From the NCBI GenBank assembly GCA_032191485.1, contig JAVDOI010000118.1, forward strand, positions 348,501-412,500: 64,000 nt of DNA, in the 5' to 3' direction. The position numbers and the translations under genes were made by a program. Shown piece after piece: positions 1 through 10,100 of the stretch. The DNA comes from Leptoclinus maculatus (taxonomy: Eukaryota > Chordata > Actinopteri > Perciformes > Stichaeidae). Below the pieces are notes generated by a model. The model did not search any database. It saw nothing but the letters and a program-made list of their open reading frames with translations, and was not told the origin of the DNA. Positions within the stretch are counted from its first letter, which is position 1. Every line of letters begins with the position of its first letter.

Positions 1-284
1 AGATACCAAGTCTTCTCAGGCATAGTTTAGAGATGCTAAAACAGACATAATACATTTTCTATAAAGTTTAAGTCATGGTTCCTTATTTTTCATAAAAGGT
101 CATTTTCACTCTAGACATAAAGGATTAGTCATTGGTCATTAGGTCCTGAAGATGAGTCAATTCCTTCTGTAAAAGGTGAAAACTGTTTTCTTTAATTCCT
201 TCCATCTTGGCGTCTTGGCTCAGGGGGTCTGTTTATTTTGTCCTGTTGCTCTCTGAATATATACATTAGAAAGGTCATTCCCCT
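1..284 (-). other. ERV sequence downstream of env
   Basis: This stretch follows the env stop on the minus strand. It does not match the 5' LTR at 10,548-11,068, and I see no clear polypurine tract. One short frame of about 26 codons (Met near position 205) is open but too short to interpret. It may be the start of a further 3' accessory region that continues outside the window. Confidence 0.4.
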
Positions 285-2885
285 TCAGTCTAAGTGGGTG
301 GGGTTCCGGTTTACGATCAGAGGCTCTGTTTCATTGGGGGATGTCTTTTTGTATCTCCTATGTTTTGACCTCCCAAACCATTTCTTTATCATGTATATTA
401 ATAGTTTTGTGAGCAAGATAATTCCTATAATACTTCCTAAGCAGATGGCTGCGTATTTTGCAATTGATAATACCAAATCGGTTACTACATTCAGCGCTCC
501 GTTTACAGTGTCTTGGGCTGTTTCTACAATGGTGGTGCCTGCAATTTTTAGGCCTTCTCCTGCTGCATAGAATATGCCCATAATCATTTTCCAATTTGTT
601 ATGTCATATGTACTTTTACCTAAGTGACTAGGGATACAGTTTCCAAAACCTATTCTAAATTCCCATCTTTTGTTGAGAGTTATGGTATCGTCTCGAAAGA
701 TACCTCCTCTCTGCGGGTTATTTGCTTCTGGCTGTATCCATAGCAGATCATTTTCTCCACATACCTCTGTCCATAAATGATATCCCCTTTTCCATTCCAA
801 ATCATATGGTACTAAGCTGGGCCAATTAGTGGAGTCTCTCACTATGTTTCTAGCACAGGTTTCCAGTTTTACAGTCCTTCTACTACACTGGGTAGCATAA
901 TATCCTGTGGTACATTTTATGTATGAGCTGATACAATTTACACATATTGTCCCGTTACTGTATCGGGGATACGCTAGCTGTGGATTGAAAAGCACTTTAT
1001 TCTCTTTGATATTGGTTCTATTTAGGGTTCGTTCTAAAATGATATCCCTTACCCAATTAGAGGAATCCATGTTCTGTTTGTTAGAATTGGTTAGGTAGTC
1101 GTGTGAGTACCAGAAATCACCGGGCCGTTTGTGGCTATCAACCTCTTTATAATACCCATATTTTAGTCCTGGTATTTGTCCTGGGTTTTCCCATAATGTG
1201 TGGGGCCACCAAGTTGCCTCTGAAACTAGTAGTCGGTAAATTAGTTCTTTGGTATTGTTTCTAACAGTGATGTAAGGGAGGGATATGCTTCCTTCTCTGG
1301 TCGCGTTCCATTCTCCAATAAGTCCTAATATTTGATTGCTCCAGTAATTCTCCATATTTTGTTCAAAGGGAGTGCCTAATTTGTTTTGATTCTGTTTTAC
1401 ACAGCTAGTTAGGTTTTTTAGCCATGAGATGTCTCCCCCTGGTCCAACAGAAGATAGATAGCCGTTAACGGGGACGTAATTCATTATCATTTCCTGTATG
1501 TTTTCCATAATTGAACTATTATTCCATATTCCACATTCTTCATCACTGTCACATTCATGTCTTCCCTTTTGTGTCCCCTTAATTCTCCACTTTGGCCACA
1601 TGTCTGTTCCCTCCCCTTTGCTATTTTTCAGGCAGTGAGCTAGTTTTTTCTCCCATATTGGAAGCTGTATTTGATGCCACGTGGTTACATTAATATTGTT
1701 GTAATTTGGCACCCACATGAAATGTTCAAAGTGGGCATTATCTTGTGTGTTTATGTACAAGGTCTGGCCCTGAGATATCCATAATGGGGTGTTTGAGTAG
1801 GTAACAAACAAAGTCCAGTTAAATCCCTCTGATTGGAGTGATTCTGGTTCTAATGCACAATTTTTGCATGTTTGTTTTCGTGTCTCAGTTATTAGGGATC
1901 TGCGCTCTCTTTTTGGGGTCCTTATTTGCTGCAAAGGAGTAGAGAGGTTGGGGGTAATGTGTTGAAGCAGATCTAAGGTTTCATGGACATAGCTAGGGGG
2001 AAATGAGAAAGTTGTAAAAGAATGATTTGTGGTCTTTTGTGGCCATGGCTTAATCTCTTCTTGCCCTGGATACCAATCTAATCTCTGGCACTCCCAGGCT
2101 GTTAACTGATTTTTGTTGCTACAAGAGCAGTTACTGAAAGTTGTTCTGTGCTGTCTCTGAGTTAAGGCTAATCCTGTCACTGTCTGTCCTTCTACATGGA
2201 TATCAGAGCAGGTTCGAGTTTTTTCTGTTTGGTCAGAGTTAGTGCACTTTAGCATTAGGTCTAATTTTCCTTTTTCATAGTTGAAGATGTGAGTCACGCA
2301 TGATCTTTTATTTTCTCTAGAGTTACTGCCACCCCATATTTGTAGCAAGGTCACCCATTGCCAATTAGAAGAGGTCAACTGAGGGGGATCCTGCAATACT
2401 TTACACTGAGGCTGAAAGCCAATCCAGCTGGAAATAGTGCAATCCGGTTCAATCAGGTTTAAGTCAGAAGTGTCTATTTGATGCAAAAACATTATAAGGA
2501 AGTTTCTTACCCATAACGTTCTGTTTGTATGGCATGCAGCTGACATGTTTGTGGTTTGTACGCATCCGGTAGTGGGTAGGTCAACATTAACTTTTTCCCA
2601 TGTTATGATCTGGGTTTGTCTATACGTGGTAGTTTTGGAGGCATATTTCCACATAGTCCTTTGACCCAAAGAGGCCCAAGTGACTGGGGCTATGACCAAT
2701 ATACTTAGTAGCACCATTATTTTCATTGAAGTTATAAGTAAATTGCATTTCCATTTAGATTTGTTCTTATTTACTGTGTATTCCGGTTGGTCCGGTTCAT
2801 TCTGAGTGGTCTGTGGGTTCTCAGGATCCTTAATAGGTTTTATGACCCCCATCCTCCTCTGATCCTGTAGAACACACAAGAGCAC
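285..2885 (-). CDS. env: Retroviral Env polyprotein, foamy-like
   Basis: An uninterrupted 866-codon frame for the envelope glycoprotein, which mediates receptor binding and membrane fusion. A polar N-terminal leader of about 45 residues precedes a hydrophobic segment at about residues 48-71, the leader-plus-anchor layout of spumavirus Env. A basic furin-type site (RERR) lies near residue 328, dividing SU from an unusually long TM part of about 540 residues. Many N-x-S/T sequons are present. A second hydrophobic anchor lies near residues 805-835 and is followed by a basic cytoplasmic tail. The second Met (residue 12) could be the true start. No internal stop is visible. Family placement is by overall architecture, not by a search. 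Confidence 0.85.
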   Translation of the reverse strand: MLLCVLQDQRRMGVIKPIKDPENPQTTQNEPDQPEYTVNKNKSKWKCNLLITSMKIMVLLSILVIAPVTWASLGQRTMWKYASKTTTYRQTQIITWEKVNVDLPTTGCVQTTNMSAACHTNRTLWVRNFLIMFLHQIDTSDLNLIEPDCTISSWIGFQPQCKVLQDPPQLTSSNWQWVTLLQIWGGSNSRENKRSCVTHIFNYEKGKLDLMLKCTNSDQTEKTRTCSDIHVEGQTVTGLALTQRQHRTTFSNCSCSNKNQLTAWECQRLDWYPGQEEIKPWPQKTTNHSFTTFSFPPSYVHETLDLLQHITPNLSTPLQQIRTPKRERRSLITETRKQTCKNCALEPESLQSEGFNWTLFVTYSNTPLWISQGQTLYINTQDNAHFEHFMWVPNYNNINVTTWHQIQLPIWEKKLAHCLKNSKGEGTDMWPKWRIKGTQKGRHECDSDEECGIWNNSSIMENIQEMIMNYVPVNGYLSSVGPGGDISWLKNLTSCVKQNQNKLGTPFEQNMENYWSNQILGLIGEWNATREGSISLPYITVRNNTKELIYRLLVSEATWWPHTLWENPGQIPGLKYGYYKEVDSHKRPGDFWYSHDYLTNSNKQNMDSSNWVRDIILERTLNRTNIKENKVLFNPQLAYPRYSNGTICVNCISSYIKCTTGYYATQCSRRTVKLETCARNIVRDSTNWPSLVPYDLEWKRGYHLWTEVCGENDLLWIQPEANNPQRGGIFRDDTITLNKRWEFRIGFGNCIPSHLGKSTYDITNWKMIMGIFYAAGEGLKIAGTTIVETAQDTVNGALNVVTDLVLSIAKYAAICLGSIIGIILLTKLLIYMIKKWFGRSKHRRYKKTSPNETEPLIVNRNPTHLD

Positions 2886-2903
2886 CTTTTGTTAGAATCT
2901 TTA

Positions 2904-3176
2904 ATTTTGTCCTGGTTGCAGCTGGAGTATCAGAAGGCTGGCTGCGCAACAAGTGCCAACCTCCGTTATAGTTATGTTAATAATAACTTGTAATATTTTT
3001 CTTTCTCCTCGCCATTTTATTTCTAAACTCCTCTCGTATTGTCGAGAAATCATTGGGGGATCCCCTGCGCATGAAAGGTCAGTAGCCCAATCATGTGAAG
3101 TGACAGGGCATGCATAGTACTTAAACGGCTTATCTTCACTACTCCAAGTCTGCCAGGCGTCAGCAATAAAATCACC
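2904..3176 (-). other. Open frame continuing after the accessory ORF stop
   Basis: After the TGA at 3,177-3,179 that ends the 194-codon accessory frame, the same frame stays open for 91 more codons to a TAA at 2,901-2,903, only 15 bases before the env start. It has several Trp and Cys residues. It could be the true C-terminal part of the accessory protein cut off by a nonsense mutation, a read-through extension, or an exon used in a spliced mRNA. The sequence alone cannot decide. Confidence 0.45.
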
Positions 3177-3761
3177 TCACTGTGTGTCTTTGTAGGGTTT
3201 CATCATCCCTTTTTCTTGTTTTACAGACGTCAGAAGTATCCTGCCTTTGTCATCCTTTTTTGTGCACTGATGGCGTATCATTTCAGTTAGTTCTGTCATG
3301 GTTAGGATTGAAGTTGTCCTAGTTAGAACATCTGTTTTGAGGCAGGTATACATCTGTCTGTCACATGTGGTCAGTCCCATGTAACCTCCCCTGCAGCATC
3401 TGCCTGGAGGGTAGGTATGGTCCTTTCTGACTAAATTAGCCATTATTCCTATTTCTGCAAAGCAGGTATCACACATAGTGACTCTGCAATCCCCAGGGCC
3501 CTCTCTGGCTCCGTTAGTGGGAATTCTTTTAGGCAGGCTCTTTCTCTCTGATCTCTCTCCTTGCCATATTAGTGTTGCTTTTGGTGTATCACAGATTATA
3601 CATTGTCCTGGTACATATTCACTCCATGAGAGATATTGAGTGGGATTCTCAGGGTCTGATATCTTCCCTATTTGAATTCCCCCCTGTCCTCCGTGCGACA
3701 AGACATATGCAGTGCGTCTGGTGAGTGGGTGGTAAATTGAATAATCTGAACTTTCGGCCAT
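3177..3761 (-). CDS. Cys-rich accessory ORF between pol and env, unknown function
   Basis: A 194-codon frame lying between pol and env. It has paired cysteines spaced as CIIC, a CxxxxCxxC cluster, CC...C...C and a late HQC, suggesting one or two metal-binding knuckles. No membrane segment or signal peptide is visible. Its 5' part overlaps the small frame at 3,649-3,915 in another register. Known foamy viruses carry their accessory genes after env, so this position is unusual for a foamy-like virus. I do not recognise the family; a regulatory role is only a guess from its small size, cysteines and position. Confidence 0.6.
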   Translation of the reverse strand: MAESSDYSIYHPLTRRTAYVLSHGGQGGIQIGKISDPENPTQYLSWSEYVPGQCIICDTPKATLIWQGERSERKSLPKRIPTNGAREGPGDCRVTMCDTCFAEIGIMANLVRKDHTYPPGRCCRGGYMGLTTCDRQMYTCLKTDVLTRTTSILTMTELTEMIRHQCTKKDDKGRILLTSVKQEKGMMKPYKDTQ

Positions 3762-3915
3762 TATTTCTTCTTTGATACGGATGGGCAGGACCTATTTGTT
3801 TTAGATTAACAATATTACCTTTTTGGAGAATCACTTCGTCTGTGCCTTCGCAAGTTGTTTGTATTGGCTGTCCTGGTTGTTTATTCCCTCTGTCTACCCA
3901 AACCTGGTCTAACAT
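3649..3915 (-). CDS. Small ORF overlapping the end of pol, possibly integrase tail
   Basis: An 88-codon frame that starts inside the last codons of pol and runs past its stop. It contains the segment VWVDRG followed by short hydrophobic stretches, which could be the SH3-like C-terminal domain of integrase displaced into another frame by an indel or reached by frameshifting. It could equally be a separate small gene or chance. Aligning relatives would settle which frame the integrase tail uses. Confidence 0.35.
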   Translation of the reverse strand: MLDQVWVDRGNKQPGQPIQTTCEGTDEVILQKGNIVNLKQIGPAHPYQRRNNGRKFRLFNLPPTHQTHCICLVARRTGGNSNREDIRP

Positions 3916-6900
3916 GGTTAGAGTGATCGGGGATATGAACGACTAGTTTAGGCAAAGATAAATGTTCATTTAGTTTAAGTAGCTGAACCGGGGCATCCCA
4001 ATCTTTTTTGGAATTAGCTTTAATCCACTCTTTTGCAGATCTTACCGCTCTTTCAGCTACCCCATTAGTTTCAGGTTTATATGGAATTGAGTAGATTATT
4101 TCACATCCTATTTGTTCTAATAAATTGGTGACAATTTTATTTTTGAAATGTGTGCCGTTATCCATTCTGAGAGACAACGGGTTTTTGCCTGTAAAAAAGT
4201 CTGCAATACATCTGCTGATTGTTCTTGCTGTGGCAACACGAGAAGGATACACTCTTGTATCTCCACCCCCATTATCAGTGATAACAATAAAATATTTGTT
4301 ACCGAGGGTTGATGGGATTAAAGGTCCCGCTACGTCAGCCGAAAAGTGTTCTCCGGTTTTATGAGTTTTAATGTGTCTCATCTCACTTTTTATGCGTGGC
4401 ATGCCCCCTTTTAGAGCGCAATCTTCGCATTGTCTTTTCATAATATTAAAGTTGTCTTTTAATTTATGAAAGGTTATCTTACGGCTTTTGAGGAACAGTC
4501 TCATTCTCTCTAAACCTATGTGACCCAGTGATTGGTGAAGGTTCAACAAAACTCTTTGTGCTTCATTTTGAGGTATTTTAATCTGTTCATTTTGTTCCCA
4601 TTCTTTTGGGAAAATGCAGATTGCTTTATACAACGCGCTTTGCACAGCTGCTGTCATATTTGTGTTAACAGAGTGTGGATAATCGTTTCGATTTTGCGCC
4701 ATATTGTCTACCTCTTCGTTGAAGCGTGCATCATCTGTTTTTGCCTTTGTGTGACTCTTTACATGTCTCATGACGATTCTTTTCTTTTTCCTGAGCTCAG
4801 CAATAATTGTCCAATAATCGGAGTGTGTCAGTGGGTTACCTTTGTAGTTTTCAAAGCCCCTGAGTTCCCACATTCCTAAGTCTTCATTAAAGCTATTGCT
4901 ACAATAAAAACTATCTGTTATTATTGTGCTCTCTTTTATCTTTTTCTTGTCCATCCAAGCTAAAGCCTGCATTATGGCCAACACTTCAGCGGTTTGGGCT
5001 GTCCCCCTTTCATAACCTGAGTCTTTTGCTAGTGTTATGCCACTGGTCCCTTTTACTAAATATGCCCATTTTGCAAATTCTTCATTTGTTCTTTTTGAGC
5101 CATCAGTGTAAATTCTTAAGGCGGGTTCAGGGATTGTCACTATCTCTTTTTGTTTTTCTGGCAGATTAGGTTTCCCTTTGAACTTTATTCTTCCGTCTGT
5201 TAACATCATGTCCCATTTTCCCCATCTGCATGCTAGTGCTTTTGAGCCTGTAACAGTATTTTTTGAGGCCTCTGTCAGAATTCCATGCGGAGTAATGAAA
5301 GTTACTCTAGGTGGGTGTCCTAAATTCACTAATCGAGGATCAAAATTAAAAGCCAATGCCAATTGTTTTTCTGCATCTGGATATTTTCTTTCAGTTTTAC
5401 TCCAGGTCATTGAGCAGTACATTGTTGGTTTTTTAGATCCTTCATTCCTCACTTCAATACCTCCTCCATCATCATTAGTGGTCAAATAGCATGTCAGATT
5501 GGTCTCTTTTATTCTCTTCTCTAACTCTGTTATATGATTAAGGACATATTGCCTATATTTTTCCGCTTGTTCTTTGTCTTCTTTAGACAGTGACAGTGTT
5601 TTTGGTGCATCTTTAACTCTTAATTTTCCCTTTAAAGCGTGCAAGGGAGCTGCATTCTGGCTGTGCAGGGGAATGTGAGAGGATACATATTCTGTTTTTC
5701 CCAGAAATCTTTCCAGGTCATTTATTGTTAATGGAGCTTTCCTTTCCTTGATATCTTTTATGTAACCATCTGTGGCCTTTTTACCATCCTGTGTTAGAGT
5801 GAATCCTAGGTATTTTACCTCATATTGTCCTATTTCACATTTCTTTAGGCCTATTTTGAAACCTCTTTCAGATAATCTTTTTAGAACCTTTTCCAAACAA
5901 TCCAAATGCTCCGTTTCTTCATCATGGGTAAAATATACATCGTCGATGTACACCTGAACATCCAATCCCTTCAACGTCTCCTCCACAATATATTGAAATA
6001 CATTAGGAGAATTACAAAACCCCTGCGGGAGTCTCGTCCATCTGTATGCTTGTTTTTGAAACGTGAAACAGGTTTTTAATGAAGATTCATGATCTATAGG
6101 CACAGACCAAAAGCCATTAGCCAAATCTAGACATGTTTTGAACTTTTTGTTTTCTATTTGAGTCATAGTGGCATGAGGATTGATTAAACTACGCCTGTCT
6201 TTTGTTGAGCGTCTGTTTAATTCTTTTAGATTGTGCACTAAGCGGTTTGTACCGTCAGGCTTTGGTACGGCTTGTATAGGCATATTACAAGGTGGATGTG
6301 ATTCCATTACCAATACTCCCAAGCTTTCTAATTCATTTATAGTGTGTCCTATTTCTATCTCTGCAGATTGTTTAATAGGATATTGTGGCTCATTAGTGGG
6401 CATACCTCCTTTTATGTGATATTCAAAGTCTCGTATTGACCCTACATCATTTTTAAATTTTGAATATACCCCTGTATTCAATATCTCTGTCAGTCTTTCT
6501 TTGTTTTTCAAATTAGATTTTTCCACCAGCTGTTGTTGTACCTCTTGGTTATTTATCACTTTCATAAAGCAACATTGTTTTTGGCCAGCATCATCTGCTT
6601 TTTTAAAATCTTCTAAACCTAACAGATTATTGGTTCCTTGAATACCAGTAATAGGTCCTAGTTTTCTGTTTTGTATATTTTTTGTTGTCCCATCAGCTAA
6701 TATTACACAAGTGTGACCTCTTGCAGGGCTTCCTACGTCTTTATTTATTACGGATATATCCGCTCCAGTGTCTATAGTGAACTCATTATTACCTACTTTA
6801 GCTTGAAGGCGATTTTGTCCCTTATTTCTGTAAGCTATTCGATTGAGTTCCTTAAGGGGATCCGGGGATATTTCTCGTCGTGCTCTTTCTGTTTTGCTTT

Positions 6901-7102
6901 CAACTCCTCCCTTTGCTGGGGATTCATTGCGGCCCACTCTGACCCATCGACCCTCGGTCTCGGAGGCCTGTTCGGGTCTCTGGGTGTGTTCCAAGATCTG
7001 ACAGGACCTTGTTGGGCTCTGCGTTGTCTCTGTTCGGGGTTGGATTGATTTATGGGGTCCCTGCGCAGTTGAGGATCCTGATTTTGTGATCTGGGTGACC
7101 AT
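3881..7102 (-). CDS. pol: Retroviral Pol: protease, RT, RNase H, integrase
   Basis: A 1073-codon open frame. In order: an aspartic protease motif (DTGAD, near residue 114); reverse transcriptase with the LPQGF segment and catalytic YIDD; RNase H with YTDGS, an AE pair, ITDSFY and a final D in VDNMAQ; integrase with an HxxxxH...CxxC zinc site and a DDE core (first D in SADVAG, second in RMDNGT, E in KPETNGVAE). The wording around RNase H ITDSFY and the YIDD region is foamy-like. The frame has its own ATG at 7,102 and overlaps gag by 268 bases in the -1 register. I saw no canonical slippery heptamer in the overlap, so separate translation as in foamy viruses is possible. The C-terminal end is short. 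Confidence 0.93.
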   Translation of the reverse strand: MVTQITKSGSSTAQGPHKSIQPRTETTQSPTRSCQILEHTQRPEQASETEGRWVRVGRNESPAKGGVESKTERARREISPDPLKELNRIAYRNKGQNRLQAKVGNNEFTIDTGADISVINKDVGSPARGHTCVILADGTTKNIQNRKLGPITGIQGTNNLLGLEDFKKADDAGQKQCCFMKVINNQEVQQQLVEKSNLKNKERLTEILNTGVYSKFKNDVGSIRDFEYHIKGGMPTNEPQYPIKQSAEIEIGHTINELESLGVLVMESHPPCNMPIQAVPKPDGTNRLVHNLKELNRRSTKDRRSLINPHATMTQIENKKFKTCLDLANGFWSVPIDHESSLKTCFTFQKQAYRWTRLPQGFCNSPNVFQYIVEETLKGLDVQVYIDDVYFTHDEETEHLDCLEKVLKRLSERGFKIGLKKCEIGQYEVKYLGFTLTQDGKKATDGYIKDIKERKAPLTINDLERFLGKTEYVSSHIPLHSQNAAPLHALKGKLRVKDAPKTLSLSKEDKEQAEKYRQYVLNHITELEKRIKETNLTCYLTTNDDGGGIEVRNEGSKKPTMYCSMTWSKTERKYPDAEKQLALAFNFDPRLVNLGHPPRVTFITPHGILTEASKNTVTGSKALACRWGKWDMMLTDGRIKFKGKPNLPEKQKEIVTIPEPALRIYTDGSKRTNEEFAKWAYLVKGTSGITLAKDSGYERGTAQTAEVLAIMQALAWMDKKKIKESTIITDSFYCSNSFNEDLGMWELRGFENYKGNPLTHSDYWTIIAELRKKKRIVMRHVKSHTKAKTDDARFNEEVDNMAQNRNDYPHSVNTNMTAAVQSALYKAICIFPKEWEQNEQIKIPQNEAQRVLLNLHQSLGHIGLERMRLFLKSRKITFHKLKDNFNIMKRQCEDCALKGGMPRIKSEMRHIKTHKTGEHFSADVAGPLIPSTLGNKYFIVITDNGGGDTRVYPSRVATARTISRCIADFFTGKNPLSLRMDNGTHFKNKIVTNLLEQIGCEIIYSIPYKPETNGVAERAVRSAKEWIKANSKKDWDAPVQLLKLNEHLSLPKLVVHIPDHSNHVRPGLGRQRE

Positions 7103-10100
7103 GGTCTCGGTGCTGTTGTGTATTGTCCCTGATTTAATGACCTGGGAGTTGAACTGTCGCTGGGGTTCCTTATCTGTTGCATCCCCCTGCGCTGGGGTGC
7201 TTCGTTTTTTGGATGTTTGATCTTTTCGCTTCTCACTCTTTCTGCTCTCCTGTCGTAAATGATTATCTCATTTAACTGTTGTTGGTGATTTAGCTGTGGC
7301 CATCTATCTGCCAGATTTATCCCTCCTGGTATGTCTTTAAGCAGTTTTTCTTGTTGTATTAGGGTGGCCTGTTCACTCCATATTACATTCATTCCTTGTT
7401 GAAGGTTTATCACTCCACTTGTTATTTCATTAGCTATGCTTCCTATTCTTCCGTCTAACCCATTGTTACCTGCAGCTGCTACTTTTGACCTGAACACATC
7501 TAGGGCTGTGCTTCCTTTTGGTATTGTTAAGTCTCTTTGTAGCCCTAAGTAGGCTGAGAGATTTGGATTTTCCAACATCCCTTCAGAAATACCTTTGTGC
7601 ACGCATCTCTGCAGAAATTCAGAATCAGATTCATTAGTCTTACGGCTGGGAATCATATCTTTGAAATTCATTCCTTGTATTCCGCTTGTGTTTGCATATG
7701 AACTCATTCCTAGTCCTGAGCTTAGTACAGCTTGCTGCGGGGCGTTTGATGTCCTATTTGGTTGATTCCATGTACTGTTAAACAAGGGGCCTGCTCTAGG
7801 GGCTGGTGGACAGACACTGTATGGGTCTTCCGTCCAGATTGAGGACAGTCCTGGGGTTCCTATGGGAACAGGGGTGCATGGTACAATTTGCTGGGTTGAT
7901 CTGTTTTGGTGTGCCTCCTGTTGGTGTCTTTCTACTGACCTATCTCTCCTTTCGCATCCCTGTCTGTAGAAATCATAACCTCTTGCTACATAAGCATTTT
8001 TCCATGGTGATGTCACACCTGGCATTCCATAAATTTCTGTTGCTGTTTTGCGATGGGGTATTATGGCTCTTTCTTGCTGCGATGCTTCATACCAGGAGAT
8101 GTCCTGTCCGTCATAATAGTTTTCATATTCCTCAAAATCTCTGTCTGTTATGGGAGTGAATGGCTCCCCTTCATTTGTTTGCCACACAGGCGGCCCTGCT
8201 GGCCATACATTTGGGTTATATTGTTTCATAGGTTGGGCTTTACTTCTGCGGTTTTTAGGCCTGCCTATCCTATTTTGTGTTGGTAGCTGTCCTTCCCATG
8301 TCACTGCTCTGTGGGGCCTGTTTTCTGGGGCCGAAGCTAGGGCGTATGGGAGAGGGGGTTGCAAATACTGTGTTGTATCTGCAATAGCATCCTCTCTGTA
8401 CCACATCTGATCGGGGGAATTATGAGTTGGCTGTGGGGTTTCTAGCCTCCCTCTTCTTGGAGATTGTGATGTTTTTCTCCTACGGGGGGAAGTATGAGGA
8501 GTTTGAGGTCGCCTATTTCTGGGGGTTAGGGGGGGATTATAACCTTCTTCCTCGTCAGTTTCAGAGAGATCAGTTTGATAGCCTATATTTTGTACAGATT
8601 GAGTGCAGGTGGGGTTTTCATGTTCTCTTTTTGACTGAGTTAATTGGTCTTTTAATCCATCTTCCTGTTGCATTCTGTCTAACAGGATCCTCACAATTTT
8701 GGGTGCTAAAGGACAACTATCCCAGGGCATAACTGTGGCCAATTTCATGCACAATTCATCACTTGTGGTTCTTCCCAATTTATGCTTTTGGGTTCTTATT
8801 CTGAAGGTTATTACATTTTGTTCTTCATCTATCATTTGGGACATTGCTTGTTCTACAATTCCTGCCATTTGTTTGGTTTGAGTGGCTTCCTCTTCTCCGA
8901 GGGTGCCGGCCAATATGGAGGTGTATCTCTGACTCATTTTACCTACTCCAGAGAGTAGATGAATGTCTCCCACTTTTGGTTCTTTATGTCCTAAGGTCAC
9001 TCTTAAATTTCCCAACATCTGGTTGTATTTGCCTGCCCCTACTGTCCTTCTCATTTCTGCCTCGTCTCTGTTTATTCCTGTTAGTGAACCTGTCCGGAAG
9101 ACCACAAGTGGTCCCGGAATTGGGTCTAATATTTTATCAGGGGAAGCGGCACAAAGGTGAAAATTAATTCCTCCTACTGTAAAATAAGTGCCGCCAGGGT
9201 CTGCTTCCTCAAGTGGAGGAGGGGGTGGGAAACTGTCTGTGTCAGGGACCGAGTTTGGCTGTGGGACGTGCGGCATTTGCGGAGATCTTATGGGAGGTGG
9301 CGGCGGTGGGATTTTTGGCCTGTTTAGGTTTTGCGGGTAAGGGATCGCTGGTTCAAGGCTCGGTATCGTGGGGTATTCTGGTCGTACGGATTGTCCGTGT
9401 CCAGGATAGTCATTAACTATGAGCAGATCGTTTAGTGTTTGATTTATGCCGGCGAACGGTTGGTGCGGCGGGGCATATGGATTAAGCGGGGCATTTGGTA
9501 GCACTGGAGCTCTAGGGGGGGGGGGTCTTTTCATAGCGTTCACTATAGCTTCATAGTTGCTGTTTCCTTTTGCGACTATTACTATTTTTTGGTCAACGTA
9601 TTTATTCAATACTGTGGGTTCCTGTCTGAGCGCTGCCCTGATGCTCTTTTCCATCATATCTGTGAGGTAATCCACATCAGATAGTGGTCCTTTATAATGA
9701 GCTTTTTTTGAGTAACACACACTGAGTATACCGATTATTTCTTTGTCTCTTTTTACTGGATAATAAAAGGTTGCTCCATCTGCGGCTGTTTTTGCCGCTG
9801 TGGCTTGCGTATCTGAATGTATTTGAAAGCCTGACCCTACTCTCTCTGATAAGGCTTTTGCTACTCCTGCTCCATGTCTCATGGCTCTGTTAGCTGGATT
9901 TAGGAACACTACATTATGTTCTCCTAGTGTCAGATTTTTTACATCCCCTTGTAAAAGTAAATGATTTCCAGTTAATTCGGTCAACCTAAACGGTGGCCTG
10001 GGGGTATTTTGGAATGGGTTCGTTACACTGACTAATGCTTGTTTTATTCGAGCGAGATTAAAGGGTGTTGTGTCTGGTCCTTCTGTGTCGCTATCAGTAA

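Noticed and set aside
1..284. 3' LTR of the ERV at the window start
   Set aside because: No similarity to the 5' LTR at 10,548-11,068 and no terminal TG/CA pair or polypurine tract was found.
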